Positions 17,766 to 26,459 of a stretch of 64,000 nt of DNA are shown piece by piece. The DNA lies in assembly GCA_023379555.1 (NCBI GenBank), contig JAMCQR010000054.1, forward strand, positions 97,389 through 161,388, read 5' to 3'. Each line of letters begins with the position of its first letter. The stretch's first letter is position 1. Made by a program: the position numbers and the translations under genes. Under the pieces are notes generated by a model. That model worked only from the letters and a program-made list of their open reading frames with translations, searched no databases and was not told the DNA's origin. The stretch is from Thermoplasmatota archaeon (GTDB taxonomy: Archaea > Thermoplasmatota > Thermoplasmata > Thermoplasmatales > GCA-001856825).

Positions 17766-19190
17766 ATGGATAAGAGATTCCCTTCAGATTTTGTTTTTGG
17801 CACCTCGATATCGGCATTCCAGACAGAGATGGGAACATCCAAACGATCCAGATTTCCAGGAACTGACTGGTACGTCTGGGCCAACGATCCCGATTTGAAA
17901 AAGAATGGACTTGTCTCAGGGAACAAACCACAGAATGGTGATGGATTCTGGGACCGGTACCTGGAGGATTTTCATAATGCGGAAAAGTTAGGCACAAACG
18001 CAATAAGAATGAGCATCGAATGGGGAAGGTTGTTCCCTACAGATGCCTTTGGGATCGATGCTGAGTTCAGGAGAAATGAGAAAGGGGAACCAATAGATTT
18101 CTCCTTGACTAGAAATAATCTCGACAATCTCATTGCCATTTCTGACAACGAGGCGGTTGATCATTATCTGGAAATGTTTAAGGCTGCCAGGAAAGCCGGC
18201 CTCAAGGTATTTTTGACACTTTATCACTGGCCCCTGCCAGTATGGCTGCACGATCCTATCCGGTCCCACAAGGACATAAGCAAGTCCAGCAAGAAGGGAT
18301 GGTTGGATATTCGTACCATCGAGGAGTTCGCAAAATTTTCAGCATTCGCAAGAGAGAAATTTGATGATTGTACTTTCAGCTGGGAAACAATAAACGAGCC
18401 GGAAGTCATAGCAACGAACGGATACCTGTTCGGCGATACGTCAGGGTTCCCTCCAGGATTATCGAGCATACCACTGACATTCCAGGTCGAAAGGAACCTG
18501 GCATTAGCCCATAATCTGGCATACAGGGAATTGAAGAAGGGAGGGAGAGAGGTAGGCATTGGGACTGCACCTCCATATTTTGAGGCAGGGAACGACGATC
18601 CAAAGACTATTGAGGTCAAGGAAATGGCCAGATACATTAGCAACGAGTGGATACTTAATGCAGCGGTTCTGGGAAAGTTTGACAATGATCTTGACGGCAC
18701 TGCAGAAGAAATTATGGAAGGATTTGGCGGAGCAGATTATATCGGGATTGATTATTATATGCGATTGGTAGTGAAACATTCGGAGAACCAATTGTATGGA
18801 GGAGCCCTTCCGCTTGAATTTGAAAGGTGCAGGGATTGCAGCGATTTCGGTTGGGATATTTATCCTGATGGCATAAGAGAAGTTTCAAAATGGATTTATG
18901 AGAAGTACAGAAGGCCGATATACATTCTAGAAAATGGAATCGCCGATTCTCGGGACAGGAAAAGAGGGAAATACATCACAAGTCATCTGTCTAGCCTCAG
19001 TGATGCAATCAACGTTGATAATATTCCGGTAAAGGGGTACTTCCACTGGTCACTCATCGACAATTTTGAGTGGGCCAAAGGATATTCGATGCGATTTGGC
19101 CTCTACAAGGTGAATTACAAGACAAAGGTAAGGACCATGAGAGATTCCGCTTCAATATATGCGAGGATATGCAGGGAAAAGGGGCTATAA
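17766..19190 (+). CDS. bgaS: GH1 beta-glycosidase
   Basis: A 474-residue family 1 glycoside hydrolase of the archaeal beta-galactosidase/beta-glucosidase (LacS/BgaS) type. The N-terminal FPSDFVFGTSISAFQTE is the GH1 start signature. The acid/base Glu is residue 211 in TINEPEV, the nucleophile Glu is residue 389 in YILENGIAD, and YFHWSLIDNFEWAKGYSMRFG near the end is the aglycone-binding signature. It hydrolyses beta-linked glucosides or galactosides in the cytoplasm. It is divergent from the deacetylase-transporter operon, suggesting joint regulation. Its last 6 bp overlap the end of the converging nitrilase-like gene. Confidence 0.93.
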   Translation: MDKRFPSDFVFGTSISAFQTEMGTSKRSRFPGTDWYVWANDPDLKKNGLVSGNKPQNGDGFWDRYLEDFHNAEKLGTNAIRMSIEWGRLFPTDAFGIDAEFRRNEKGEPIDFSLTRNNLDNLIAISDNEAVDHYLEMFKAARKAGLKVFLTLYHWPLPVWLHDPIRSHKDISKSSKKGWLDIRTIEEFAKFSAFAREKFDDCTFSWETINEPEVIATNGYLFGDTSGFPPGLSSIPLTFQVERNLALAHNLAYRELKKGGREVGIGTAPPYFEAGNDDPKTIEVKEMARYISNEWILNAAVLGKFDNDLDGTAEEIMEGFGGADYIGIDYYMRLVVKHSENQLYGGALPLEFERCRDCSDFGWDIYPDGIREVSKWIYEKYRRPIYILENGIADSRDRKRGKYITSHLSSLSDAINVDNIPVKGYFHWSLIDNFEWAKGYSMRFGLYKVNYKTKVRTMRDSASIYARICREKGL

Positions 19191-20111
19191 ACTCAAAGAT
19201 AACATTCCCTCGCCGAAATCAAGCGTTTTCCCCAGCACTTCTTTTCTTTCAATCCTCTCATCTTTCCTGTAACCTTTGACCTCGAATATTTCGTGAAACC
19301 CGGTAGATAGGTCATTGCCAACATATCCCATCCTGCTGTCTGTTCCCTCTGCTTTCTTGCAAATTGAAGCCTGTCCCTGGAAGTTTATTTCGTAAAAGTC
19401 CCCTGTAAGCATTGGGTTAATTGCATACTTAACTCTGTCCACCCTCTGTGCTATGTAATAAGCGGAATCCATCCATTCCTCAGCTTGCCATCTACCATTC
19501 TCCAGAAAACCGTTCCATACGTTAGGATTTGCATCTGGCTGAATGATGACATCGGAATTAGTCATTCTGGCCACATAGGACGGGACAAATGCATCCAGAC
19601 TTATGGCTACAGCAAAATTCACTCCATCGATTACAAAATAATCTACCTTATCTGGAACCCCGGGAGCGATTCCAAGTTCAGTCTCCTCTCTGGTCAGGTT
19701 GATCTTATCCTGGTGGAATATCTGCTTCCCTGCTTTGTCAAAGACAATGCTCCTGTTGACAACTCCGACTGCATCATCATAAAGGAAATTACCACATATC
19801 AACGAGTAAACAGAATATTTTGAAGATAGTAGGGAAAAAATTGATTCAATTTTTCTCGTGTTCCTCCTGAACAGATCCTGGATGGTGACTTCGTTCCCTT
19901 TTTCGGAACACTCGTTGATTGTTTTCATTGTTGCTTCCATCAATGTCCTTCCATTTTTACTACCGAAAATAGGCAGGACCCCAGCCTCTTCAGGGAATAT
20001 TATAAAATCACCATTACTTGTTTTCTTGAAGAATGATTCTATATGCCTCTCGAATCCTTCTAATGAAAAATCTTCCTCCTTAATCTTCATCTGGACTCCA
20101 AGTATTTCCAT
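19185..20111 (-). CDS. Nitrilase-superfamily protein with Ser in place of the catalytic Cys
   Basis: A 308-residue carbon-nitrogen hydrolase fold protein. The Glu of the triad lies in FPEEAGVLP (residues 41/42) and the Lys at residue 136 in HQDKINLTREE, both as in the family. The third position, normally Cys after a run of hydrophobic residues, is Ser171 in FAVAISLDAF. The codon is AGT, one base from the Cys codon TGT. Nitrilases and amidases need that Cys as nucleophile, so this protein is either inactive, a Ser-dependent variant, or a binding protein. It is long for the family owing to an insert around residues 55-95. It converges on the beta-glycosidase gene with a 6-bp overlap. Confidence 0.75.
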   Translation of the reverse strand: MEILGVQMKIKEEDFSLEGFERHIESFFKKTSNGDFIIFPEEAGVLPIFGSKNGRTLMEATMKTINECSEKGNEVTIQDLFRRNTRKIESIFSLLSSKYSVYSLICGNFLYDDAVGVVNRSIVFDKAGKQIFHQDKINLTREETELGIAPGVPDKVDYFVIDGVNFAVAISLDAFVPSYVARMTNSDVIIQPDANPNVWNGFLENGRWQAEEWMDSAYYIAQRVDRVKYAINPMLTGDFYEINFQGQASICKKAEGTDSRMGYVGNDLSTGFHEIFEVKGYRKDERIERKEVLGKTLDFGEGMLSLSL

Positions 20112-20291
20112 AGTAACTTCAGTCCATTCTGAGATTAAATTGTATTCTGCATTTCTGACCTCATTCTTCTGGTAAGTGCCTGTCCTGTGAATGGATGTTT
20201 CGTATTATTTAACTTAATTTAGACTGGCTCAATTGTTCAGTATACGTTTAACTATCAGTCACCTTTTTTAGGGATTGTGAAATGTCGGCGC

Positions 20292-21203
20292 ATGCCTGAG
20301 GTTCCTAAAACTGTTTGGCTGAATGGTAAGATCAAGAAATTTGAAGATGCAAATATCAGCATACTGAGTCATGGTCTGCATTATGGTACCGGAATATTCG
20401 AAGGAATAAGGTCTTATAAAACAGAGGATGGTCCCGCAATCTTTCGACTTGACGACCACGTGAAAAGGTTTTTCCAGTCAGCCAGGATTTACAGCATGAA
20501 TCTCAACCGCTCCGAGAACGAGATCAGGGAGGCGATACTTGATATCTCCATCAAAAACAATGCGGATGATTCCTATATACGACCTTTAGCTTTCTATTCC
20601 AGCACTAAACTGGGGCTTCATCCAAGTGACCCAGACATAACTATTGCAATAATCGTTTCAAGGCTGGATCTGTACATGGGCAAGACGAACGATGGGATAA
20701 GAACTAAAATTTCCCCCTGGCGGAAGATTGATTCAACTGCTCTTCCCTCAATGGCCAAAGGGACCGGCCAGTACCTTAGCTCATACCTTTCATCTAGAGA
20801 TGCGAAGATGGACGGATACAATGAAGCCATTCTCCTGGATAGGTCTGGATATGTATGTGAAGGTCCGGGAGAGAACATTTTCTCTGTCAAAAATGGACAG
20901 GTATACACACCATCCCTTGAAAGCCCCATTCTAGCTGGCATTACAAGAGATACTGTCATCAAGATAATGGGAAAGAAGAATCAGGTTGTGGAGAAGAGGA
21001 TAGGATTGAGCGAGCTGCTGACTTCGGACGAGGCCTTCTTCGCAGGTACGGCAGCTGAGATAACGCCTATTTCTGAAATAAGCGGCTACAAGTTAAATTC
21101 CTCAAATCCTCACAGCATCTCGAACAAAGTGAAAAGCATGTATTTCGATGTAGTGAGAGGAAAGAATGGAAAATTCAAATCATGGCTCACATACCTGAGC
21201 TAG
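20292..21203 (+). CDS. ilvE: Branched-chain amino acid aminotransferase
   Basis: A fold-type IV PLP enzyme of about 303 residues that interconverts Leu, Ile and Val with their 2-oxo acids using glutamate/2-oxoglutarate. Marks include LHYGTGIFEGIRSY near the N-terminus, the catalytic Lys in MAKGTGQYLSSYL, GYNEAILLDRSGYVCEGPGENIF (the cofactor phosphate/carboxylate site) and FFAGTAAEITPI near the end. I start at ATG 20292 (MPEVPKTVWLNG); the GTG at 20277 would add five residues not usual in the family. It stands alone, so it likely serves both biosynthesis and degradation. Confidence 0.92.
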   Translation: MPEVPKTVWLNGKIKKFEDANISILSHGLHYGTGIFEGIRSYKTEDGPAIFRLDDHVKRFFQSARIYSMNLNRSENEIREAILDISIKNNADDSYIRPLAFYSSTKLGLHPSDPDITIAIIVSRLDLYMGKTNDGIRTKISPWRKIDSTALPSMAKGTGQYLSSYLSSRDAKMDGYNEAILLDRSGYVCEGPGENIFSVKNGQVYTPSLESPILAGITRDTVIKIMGKKNQVVEKRIGLSELLTSDEAFFAGTAAEITPISEISGYKLNSSNPHSISNKVKSMYFDVVRGKNGKFKSWLTYLS

Positions 21204-21462
21204 GGCCACCGGTAACTTGATTCATTTCGGTTCACTTATATTTTAACCTCTTATGAAATGAGTCTCATAACCGCAATTGCTGTTTTATTGGTAAGCTCTT
21301 TAAAGGAAGCTTGAAAACCCTTAGCTTCATAATAATGCATCAGTGCTTGGGAACGTTGCCATTTTTATTAGTTCGTTTACATCTTCCAGAAATGGTACTT
21401 TGGGAAAATAGGTAACGATTCAAAGAACCAATAAATATGAGGAGCTATTTCAATAAATCGAA

Positions 21463-21957
21463 ATGAAATTGAGAATCGAGATACCCCTATGGCTTTCATT
21501 CCTTGGATATTCCCTATTCTTCCTGATGGTGATTGGATTCACCATTGTACTTCCGTGGGTAGTTCCGGTCTCAATTATAATCGCGACCGTCCTTATAGGG
21601 GTGATGACATGGGGGATTCACAGGAGAGCGTTTGGATGGCTCATTTCCATAATTCTAGGGGTAGGTGCCCTCCTTATGATTTATTTTGCACTGTCCGGAT
21701 TCGTCTATTATGTGAAAACGGACGTCACAGGCAAGTTACTGGCCATTGCTGGCTTAACAGGCCTTGCTGTTATTCTTCTAGGCAAGAGGACAAGGGAAGT
21801 TGAAGAATTTGAGAAATTTATTGGATTCAACAGGCCGCTAGAATCAATACAAAGAAATGGAAATTACCTGCTCAGTAAGGTATACAAACCAAGGCCGAAG
21901 AGCGTTCTATCCAGGAAAAGGAAGAAGAAAGGATTATTAGGAAAAATTCAATTTTAG
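21463..21957 (+). CDS. Membrane protein, unknown function
   Basis: A 164-residue protein with four closely spaced transmembrane segments (about residues 8-29, 31-50, 56-82 and 88-105) followed by a cytoplasmic tail. The tail is acidic then strongly basic, ending SRKRKKKGLLGKIQF. The basic end may bind lipid headgroups or nucleic acid. A TATA-like element (AATAAATATGA) lies about 27 nt upstream of the ATG, implying leaderless expression. No family is recognised and the neighbours give no functional clue. Confidence 0.65.
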   Translation: MKLRIEIPLWLSFLGYSLFFLMVIGFTIVLPWVVPVSIIIATVLIGVMTWGIHRRAFGWLISIILGVGALLMIYFALSGFVYYVKTDVTGKLLAIAGLTGLAVILLGKRTREVEEFEKFIGFNRPLESIQRNGNYLLSKVYKPRPKSVLSRKRKKKGLLGKIQF

Positions 21958-22048
21958 CTTATTCATCCTTTGTGATTGAATTTATTTCACAATCTCTTTC
22001 AATATTTGTACCATAACCGTTAATATGCCACCTGTATCTTAAACATTC

Positions 22049-22558
22049 ATGGATAAGAGGGCCGTCATTGCAATTGCTGCAGTAATAATAATCATAGCTG
22101 CAGGAGTGCCTGCCTATCTCTACCTGTCCTCTTATAATGACGGGACTATCAGATTATCAGCGGCAGATGCACCCATTATGGGGGGGATGTCCGCAGTGTA
22201 CATCACTTTTTCAGAAATTGCAATGCATTCCAATGGATCTAGTTGGTCCAATTTCTCTATATCTGCTACCACGGTGAACATCCTAAATGTGTCTGAAAAT
22301 GCTTCAGCTTTCTTTTCAAGCATATCACTACCAGCTGGAAAATATACAATGATGCGAATCATGATCCAGTCTGTCAGTGTGATGATACTTGGAAACAATG
22401 TATCATTTAATCTTGCTTCCCACTGGGGTTTTGTGAATCACCCCTTCTTGGTTAATCCCCATTCAACTCTAAACGTCGTCCTTGAATTCAACCTGAATGA
22501 GTGCCTCAATATGCAATCGAAGATGTTTACCCCGTACGTGGGAGTATTCGTCTCCTGA
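22049..22558 (+). CDS. Secreted/membrane-anchored DUF4382-like protein
   Basis: A 169-residue protein with an N-terminal signal anchor (residues 5-27, very rich in Ile and Ala), then a beta-rich extracellular domain. The order IRLSAADAPIMGGMSAVYIT, a Trp after SNGSSWSNFSI, LNVSENASAFFS, and LPAGKYTMMRIMI is the hallmark of the DUF4382 domain, a prealbumin-like beta-sandwich found on prokaryotic surfaces. Several N-x-S/T sequons suggest glycosylation. Function is unknown; such domains often occur in surface-binding proteins. ATG start with TTAATATG about 25 nt upstream. Confidence 0.7.
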   Translation: MDKRAVIAIAAVIIIIAAGVPAYLYLSSYNDGTIRLSAADAPIMGGMSAVYITFSEIAMHSNGSSWSNFSISATTVNILNVSENASAFFSSISLPAGKYTMMRIMIQSVSVMILGNNVSFNLASHWGFVNHPFLVNPHSTLNVVLEFNLNECLNMQSKMFTPYVGVFVS

Positions 22559-22704
22559 ATGATACGGGAGATCAATTGGACGGAATAAAATAATTTCTTT
22601 CAATTTTTTAATTCTGAATAATCAGCTTCTTGAATTGAATTGTAGATGTGATTGAAACTCCCACGCCCAAAAACAGTTTTAAATGAGATTCAATTGAGAC
22701 CTCT

Positions 22705-23193
22705 ATGAACTCTATAAAGGAGACTGAATTCCCCACTTTCAAGTGCATGATTTCTGACACTGACGAAAGTTATGATTCTGTTGTTGAGTATTTCTTCTTC
22801 ATGAAGAATCTTATCGCTGCGGACCTTGCGAGACTCAGGATTAGCGACAGGGAATGGGGCGGAAACTACGTTAAGATGATGCGTTACCTGCAGGAACTGG
22901 CTGAATCGCTCGTCGTAGTGACCCCTCCACCTTCCCATCAGTTTCTTGTAGATATTTCCCGCAGTACTCATACGGATGAGGACAACATAGAAATACTGTT
23001 AAGGACAGAGAGCTTGGTAGTTGCCGACCTTGTTGAGGCATCAAACAGAATAAGAGAGCTGATATTCTGGTACATCAGGATAGGGAGGGACCCAAAATTC
23101 GCAAAAAGTTTCAATCCGGCGAGATTCGAGGGATTGCCTTTACTTAGGACTGCATTAGAGACGAGAAGTATTTACCTCTCGCAAAGGAAATAG
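22705..23193 (+). CDS. Helical protein, unknown function
   Basis: A 162-residue soluble, mostly helical protein. Conspicuous parts are FFFMKNLIAADLARLRIS, a short Pro-rich turn (VVVTPPPSHQ) and LVVADLVEASNRIRELIFWYIRIG. The repeated AADL/VADL phrase suggests an internal duplication of a helical hairpin. No catalytic motif is visible. GTTTTAAATG lies about 26 nt upstream of the ATG and supports this start. The sequence has normal amino acid composition, so I accept it as a real gene, but cannot name it. Confidence 0.55.
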   Translation: MNSIKETEFPTFKCMISDTDESYDSVVEYFFFMKNLIAADLARLRISDREWGGNYVKMMRYLQELAESLVVVTPPPSHQFLVDISRSTHTDEDNIEILLRTESLVVADLVEASNRIRELIFWYIRIGRDPKFAKSFNPARFEGLPLLRTALETRSIYLSQRK

Positions 23194-23445
23194 TCTTTGG
23201 AATGACGGGATTCTTTTTCAACAATATGCGCAAACTTTCACAATATAATTATACCCAATATTTCTGGATAGATCGGAATTAAGATGGCATTCAGGCAGGG
23301 ACAGGCAAAATGCCATGAATTACGTGTATCTTATGGAAAGATTTCCTGATATAGGAGACGTGAATTTCGTGTAACCTTGAAGATGCACATCTCCTTTACA
23401 CTCAAAGTAGGTTTAAACAAGTTCGGAAGACTTGGTTAAGAAGGT

Positions 23446-23637
23446 ATGGAGACCGCGGGTATTGCCGTAAAGGAATACCTTGAGAGTCTGATGAAGATTG
23501 AAAGGAATGTCCCTTTAGAGGAGATTTATTCTCCTCCTTCCATAGTAGATTTACTGAGTTCATTTTTCCTGACTGGAAATTTCCAACCTGCATCCATGAA
23601 TACAGGGGTAATACCAGGATTTCTTCTACTTACTTAG
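23446..23637 (+). CDS. Possible small protein upstream of the MFS exporter
   Basis: A 63-codon frame 64 bp upstream of the MFS gene. The first half (VKEYLESLMKIERNVPLEEIYSPPSIVDLL) looks like a short helical protein; the end is hydrophobic without being a clear membrane helix. A TATA-like GGTTTAAAC lies about 33 nt upstream, a little far. Could be a small regulator of the exporter or a chance frame. Confidence 0.3.
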   Translation: METAGIAVKEYLESLMKIERNVPLEEIYSPPSIVDLLSSFFLTGNFQPASMNTGVIPGFLLLT

Positions 23638-23701
23638 GGCGGACCTGCCATGGTCAAAAAATATAATGGAGTGAGAATGACTCTAGGTAATTTATGGAGG
23701 G

Positions 23702-25129
23702 ATGAAAACGGTCAAGTATAAGTGGGTCGTGCTATCCAATACAACCTTAGGGTCCCTGATGGCATCGCTAGACTCTAACATAGTACTCATTGCACTTCCC
23801 ACCATTCCGCGGGATCTTCCACACGCCACCCTTTTCAGCCTCCTCTGGATAATAATAGGATACCAGCTTGTTACTGCGTCAGTTCTGATAAACTTTGGTC
23901 GACTAGCAGATATCTTTGGAAGGGTCAGACTTTACAATCTTGGATTTGCAATATTCACAATTGGATCTGCCCTCTGCAGTTTGTCGCAGACCAGTGACGA
24001 GCTTATAGCTTTCCGTCTCGTTCAGGGAGTGGGAGCTGGTTTCCTATTTTCAAACAGTGCAGCAATCATAACTGATACCTTCCCCATCAACGAAAGAGGA
24101 ATGGCATTGGGGATTAACCAGATATCAATTGTTGTTGGATCAGTGTTTGGACTGGTCATGGGTGGCTTTCTCACCTCATTTGCTGGATGGAGATCCATTT
24201 TCCTAGTAAATATACCAATCGGAATATTTGCAACTGTCTGGGCTCATTATAAGTTGAAGGAACTCGCAAATATACAGAAGAAAGAAGGATTGGACATCCT
24301 TGGAAACGTTACTTTCGCTGGAGGGGTTGCATTGCTGCTCACGGGGATAACTCTTAATATTCTTTCCACAATGTCCTTTGACTCTTTCCTGCTGATGACA
24401 GTCTCTGGTGTGGCACTGTTGATCGCATTTATATTTGTGGAGAGGAGAACACTTGAACCCATGTTTGATCTTTCAATATTCAAGATAAGGCTGTTCGCAG
24501 CTGGAAATGCCGCCATATTCATCAACTCCCTGGCCAGGGGAACCGTCTCGATTGTACTTGTGTTCTATCTACAGGGACCCTCCATGAATCTTTCCCCCTT
24601 GGTAGCAGGAATATTCCTGCTTCCCATTTCCATTTCAATGGCTGCCCTGGGGCCTGTTAGTGGATGGCTTTCTGACCGATATGGGGCGAGGGGTCTATCC
24701 ACGCTGGGTCTCATTGTTTCTGCTATGGGATTCCTCCTTCTTGCAAGGATTGGCTTGGTCATAACATTCACCCATCTGATGGTTCCACTGATACTTATAG
24801 GGGCAGGCATGGGACTTTTTGCTTCCCCCAATAGAGCCTCCATTATGAATTCGGTGAAGGAATCGAGGAGGGGAGTCGCTTCTGGGACGAGCACCACTCT
24901 CGTGAACATAGAGTCAACCTTCAGTATGGCGCTTGCGTTTTCTGTGCTTGCGGTGGGAACTCCGCTTAAGGATCTGGAAGGCATTTTCCTTGGACAGAAA
25001 GTTGGAGGAAATGCAACCTGGATATACAGTTTCATCAATTCAATCCATTCAGTTTATTACCTATCGGCTGTTTTAATCCTCATTGCTATAATTCCATCTG
25101 TTTTGCGTGGTAAGCCTTTAAGTCACTGA
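23702..25129 (+). CDS. MFS multidrug exporter, DHA2 (14-helix) type
   Basis: A 475-residue carrier with fourteen hydrophobic segments, the layout of EmrB/QacA-type H+-coupled exporters. The first helix has LGSLMASLDSNIVLIALPTI, the classic DHA2 motif D1, followed by FGRLADIFGRVRLYNLGF between helices 2 and 3 and FRLVQGVGAGFLFSNSAAII in helix 4/5, the antiporter-type motif. SGWLSDRYGARG marks the second half. It would pump hydrophobic or cationic compounds out of the cell. No regulator is adjacent. ATG start at 23702 after a GGAGGG stretch, one of few Shine-Dalgarno-like cases here. Confidence 0.88.
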   Translation: MKTVKYKWVVLSNTTLGSLMASLDSNIVLIALPTIPRDLPHATLFSLLWIIIGYQLVTASVLINFGRLADIFGRVRLYNLGFAIFTIGSALCSLSQTSDELIAFRLVQGVGAGFLFSNSAAIITDTFPINERGMALGINQISIVVGSVFGLVMGGFLTSFAGWRSIFLVNIPIGIFATVWAHYKLKELANIQKKEGLDILGNVTFAGGVALLLTGITLNILSTMSFDSFLLMTVSGVALLIAFIFVERRTLEPMFDLSIFKIRLFAAGNAAIFINSLARGTVSIVLVFYLQGPSMNLSPLVAGIFLLPISISMAALGPVSGWLSDRYGARGLSTLGLIVSAMGFLLLARIGLVITFTHLMVPLILIGAGMGLFASPNRASIMNSVKESRRGVASGTSTTLVNIESTFSMALAFSVLAVGTPLKDLEGIFLGQKVGGNATWIYSFINSIHSVYYLSAVLILIAIIPSVLRGKPLSH

Positions 25130-25166
25130 TTTCAACAGAGGTGCAGGTTTTTTCAATTATTTAGGG

Positions 25167-25889
25167 CTAGAATAGGTATCTTTCAATCTCAGGAAGCGAT
25201 TTCACGGTGAGATATGGATGTACTGCTGGATCTAGATCCTCGTTCTTCGTGTTGACCCAGACGCCCTTGATTCCTATGGACTGCGGTGAAAGTACGTCCC
25301 ATTCCAGATTATCACCAACCATCCATGACTCCTCGGGAGAAGAGTTGAGATACTTAAGTGCCCTTCTGTAGACCTCGGCCTCAGGTTTACCGATCTTTTG
25401 TTCCTCTTCAATGAGCACTGAATCGAAAAGATCTGATAGCCCGAATCTTTCAATCTTTCCTCTCTGTGATTTTGAGCCTCCGTTGGTCACAAGCGCAAGT
25501 TTAACCCCTGCGTCCCGGATTTTCTCTATTGTTTCCTTCGCTCCCGGGAATAAGTAAAGCATCTCGTCTTTAATTGCTGAATATCTGTCAGCTATGCAAT
25601 TGGCCAGTGATTCATTCTCAATACTGTAATCCTTGAGCACAAGGTCAACAATATTTCTTCTTGCTCTAGGGAGATCCCTCCTCCACTGCTTGTGTCTCTC
25701 CTTATCTCCCCAGAACCAGCTTGACCTCTTGAGAATTGCCCTTTTGAACTCCTTCGCACCGACAACTTTTAGTTCATCAGAAAATTCATTTAACGTTTCT
25801 TCCCAGCACTTATCCGTGAGTATGTCAAATGCCACTATTGTGTCGTCGAGGTCCAGCATGATAGCGGAAGGTGTTCCCAATTTGGTCAT
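25167..25889 (-). CDS. HAD-superfamily hydrolase
   Basis: A 240-residue haloacid dehalogenase-fold phosphatase. Motif I is MLDLDDTIVAFD (nucleophile Asp and acid/base Asp), motif II is ALVTNGGSKSQ, the Lys of motif III is in EEEQKIGKPEAEVY, and motif IV is VGDNLEWDVL. The helical cap between motifs I and II spans about residues 20-105. This subfamily includes sugar-phosphate, pyrimidine-nucleotide and glycolate phosphatases; the substrate is not determinable. Transcribed toward the MFS exporter gene, ending 37 bp from it. A start at residue 11 (MLDLDDT) is possible. Confidence 0.85.
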   Translation of the reverse strand: MTKLGTPSAIMLDLDDTIVAFDILTDKCWEETLNEFSDELKVVGAKEFKRAILKRSSWFWGDKERHKQWRRDLPRARRNIVDLVLKDYSIENESLANCIADRYSAIKDEMLYLFPGAKETIEKIRDAGVKLALVTNGGSKSQRGKIERFGLSDLFDSVLIEEEQKIGKPEAEVYRRALKYLNSSPEESWMVGDNLEWDVLSPQSIGIKGVWVNTKNEDLDPAVHPYLTVKSLPEIERYLF

Positions 25890-26093
25890 CTGTGGGAACT
25901 GATTGTGTATTTGCTATTAATCTTGTTCCGGATATATCGGAACATTCGAAGAGTGGACACAGTGCTCTCCAGTTCTTGATCTCTCCCTGACCGGTCGGTT
26001 GCTTTCCCCAACGTTATAAATGTTGCCAGCCCAGACATCTAAGGGGTGGTCCTTGCGGGTATTCCATAAACAATGATGGAATGCTTATATTGA

Positions 26094-26174
26094 CGCGGGG
26101 AGGGGGATTCGAACCCCCGGTCCCATAGGGAAACGGCTTAGCAGGCCGTCGCCTTACCGCTCGGCTATCCCCGC
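26094..26174 (-). tRNA. tRNA-Ser (GCT anticodon)
   Basis: Read on the minus strand, the 7-bp acceptor stem GCGGGGA pairs with TCCCCGC and is followed by discriminator G. The D-arm is GCC-loop-GGC, the anticodon stem-loop is ACGGC CTGCTAA GCCGT with anticodon GCT, a 14-nt variable arm forms a TCCC/GGGA stem, and the T-arm is GGGGG TTCGAAT CCCCC. The long variable arm and discriminator G fit serine (AGC/AGT codons). CCA is not encoded. Its first base is shared with the stop codon of the upstream small gene. Confidence 0.95.
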
Positions 26175-26326
26175 TATATTTTGCCAAATCTGTCAGACAT
26201 TTCAGTGGCTAACTGTTCCAGGATTTCTTCCAGTTCATCCCCCTCCAGTATCAATTCATCTCCATTGGGGTTTGTTATAACTACCCTGAAAGTCTCACCA
26301 TCGTGATAAACGTCCACTTCTGCCAT
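26174..26326 (-). CDS. 50-residue acidic protein directly upstream of tRNA-Ser
   Basis: A short gene too small for usual cut-offs. The product starts MAEVDVYHDGETFRVVITN, continues as a beta-strand pair, then has the acidic helix GDELEEILEQLATEMSDRFG. A TATA-like GATATATC lies about 28 nt upstream of this ATG, so leaderless expression is likely; an in-frame ATG three codons upstream (26335) is less well placed. The G of its TAG stop is the first base of tRNA-Ser, so the two may be co-transcribed and processed. Strongly coding-like composition; function unknown. Confidence 0.55.
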   Translation of the reverse strand: MAEVDVYHDGETFRVVITNPNGDELILEGDELEEILEQLATEMSDRFGKI

Positions 26327-26459
26327 CTTCTGCATGTTTATCAAAAAGGTGATATATCCCTTTTATTAACTCTTTTGCTGTTTCATTTGCAGATCATCTA
26401 TATGCAGTAGCTTCCCATAATACCAAACATTTATTTTCATGCATATTTGCTTGAACTTA

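Noticed and set aside
23260..23371. Short plus-strand coding-like frame ending at TAA near 23371
   Set aside because: About 40 codons without a proper start; too little to call a gene.
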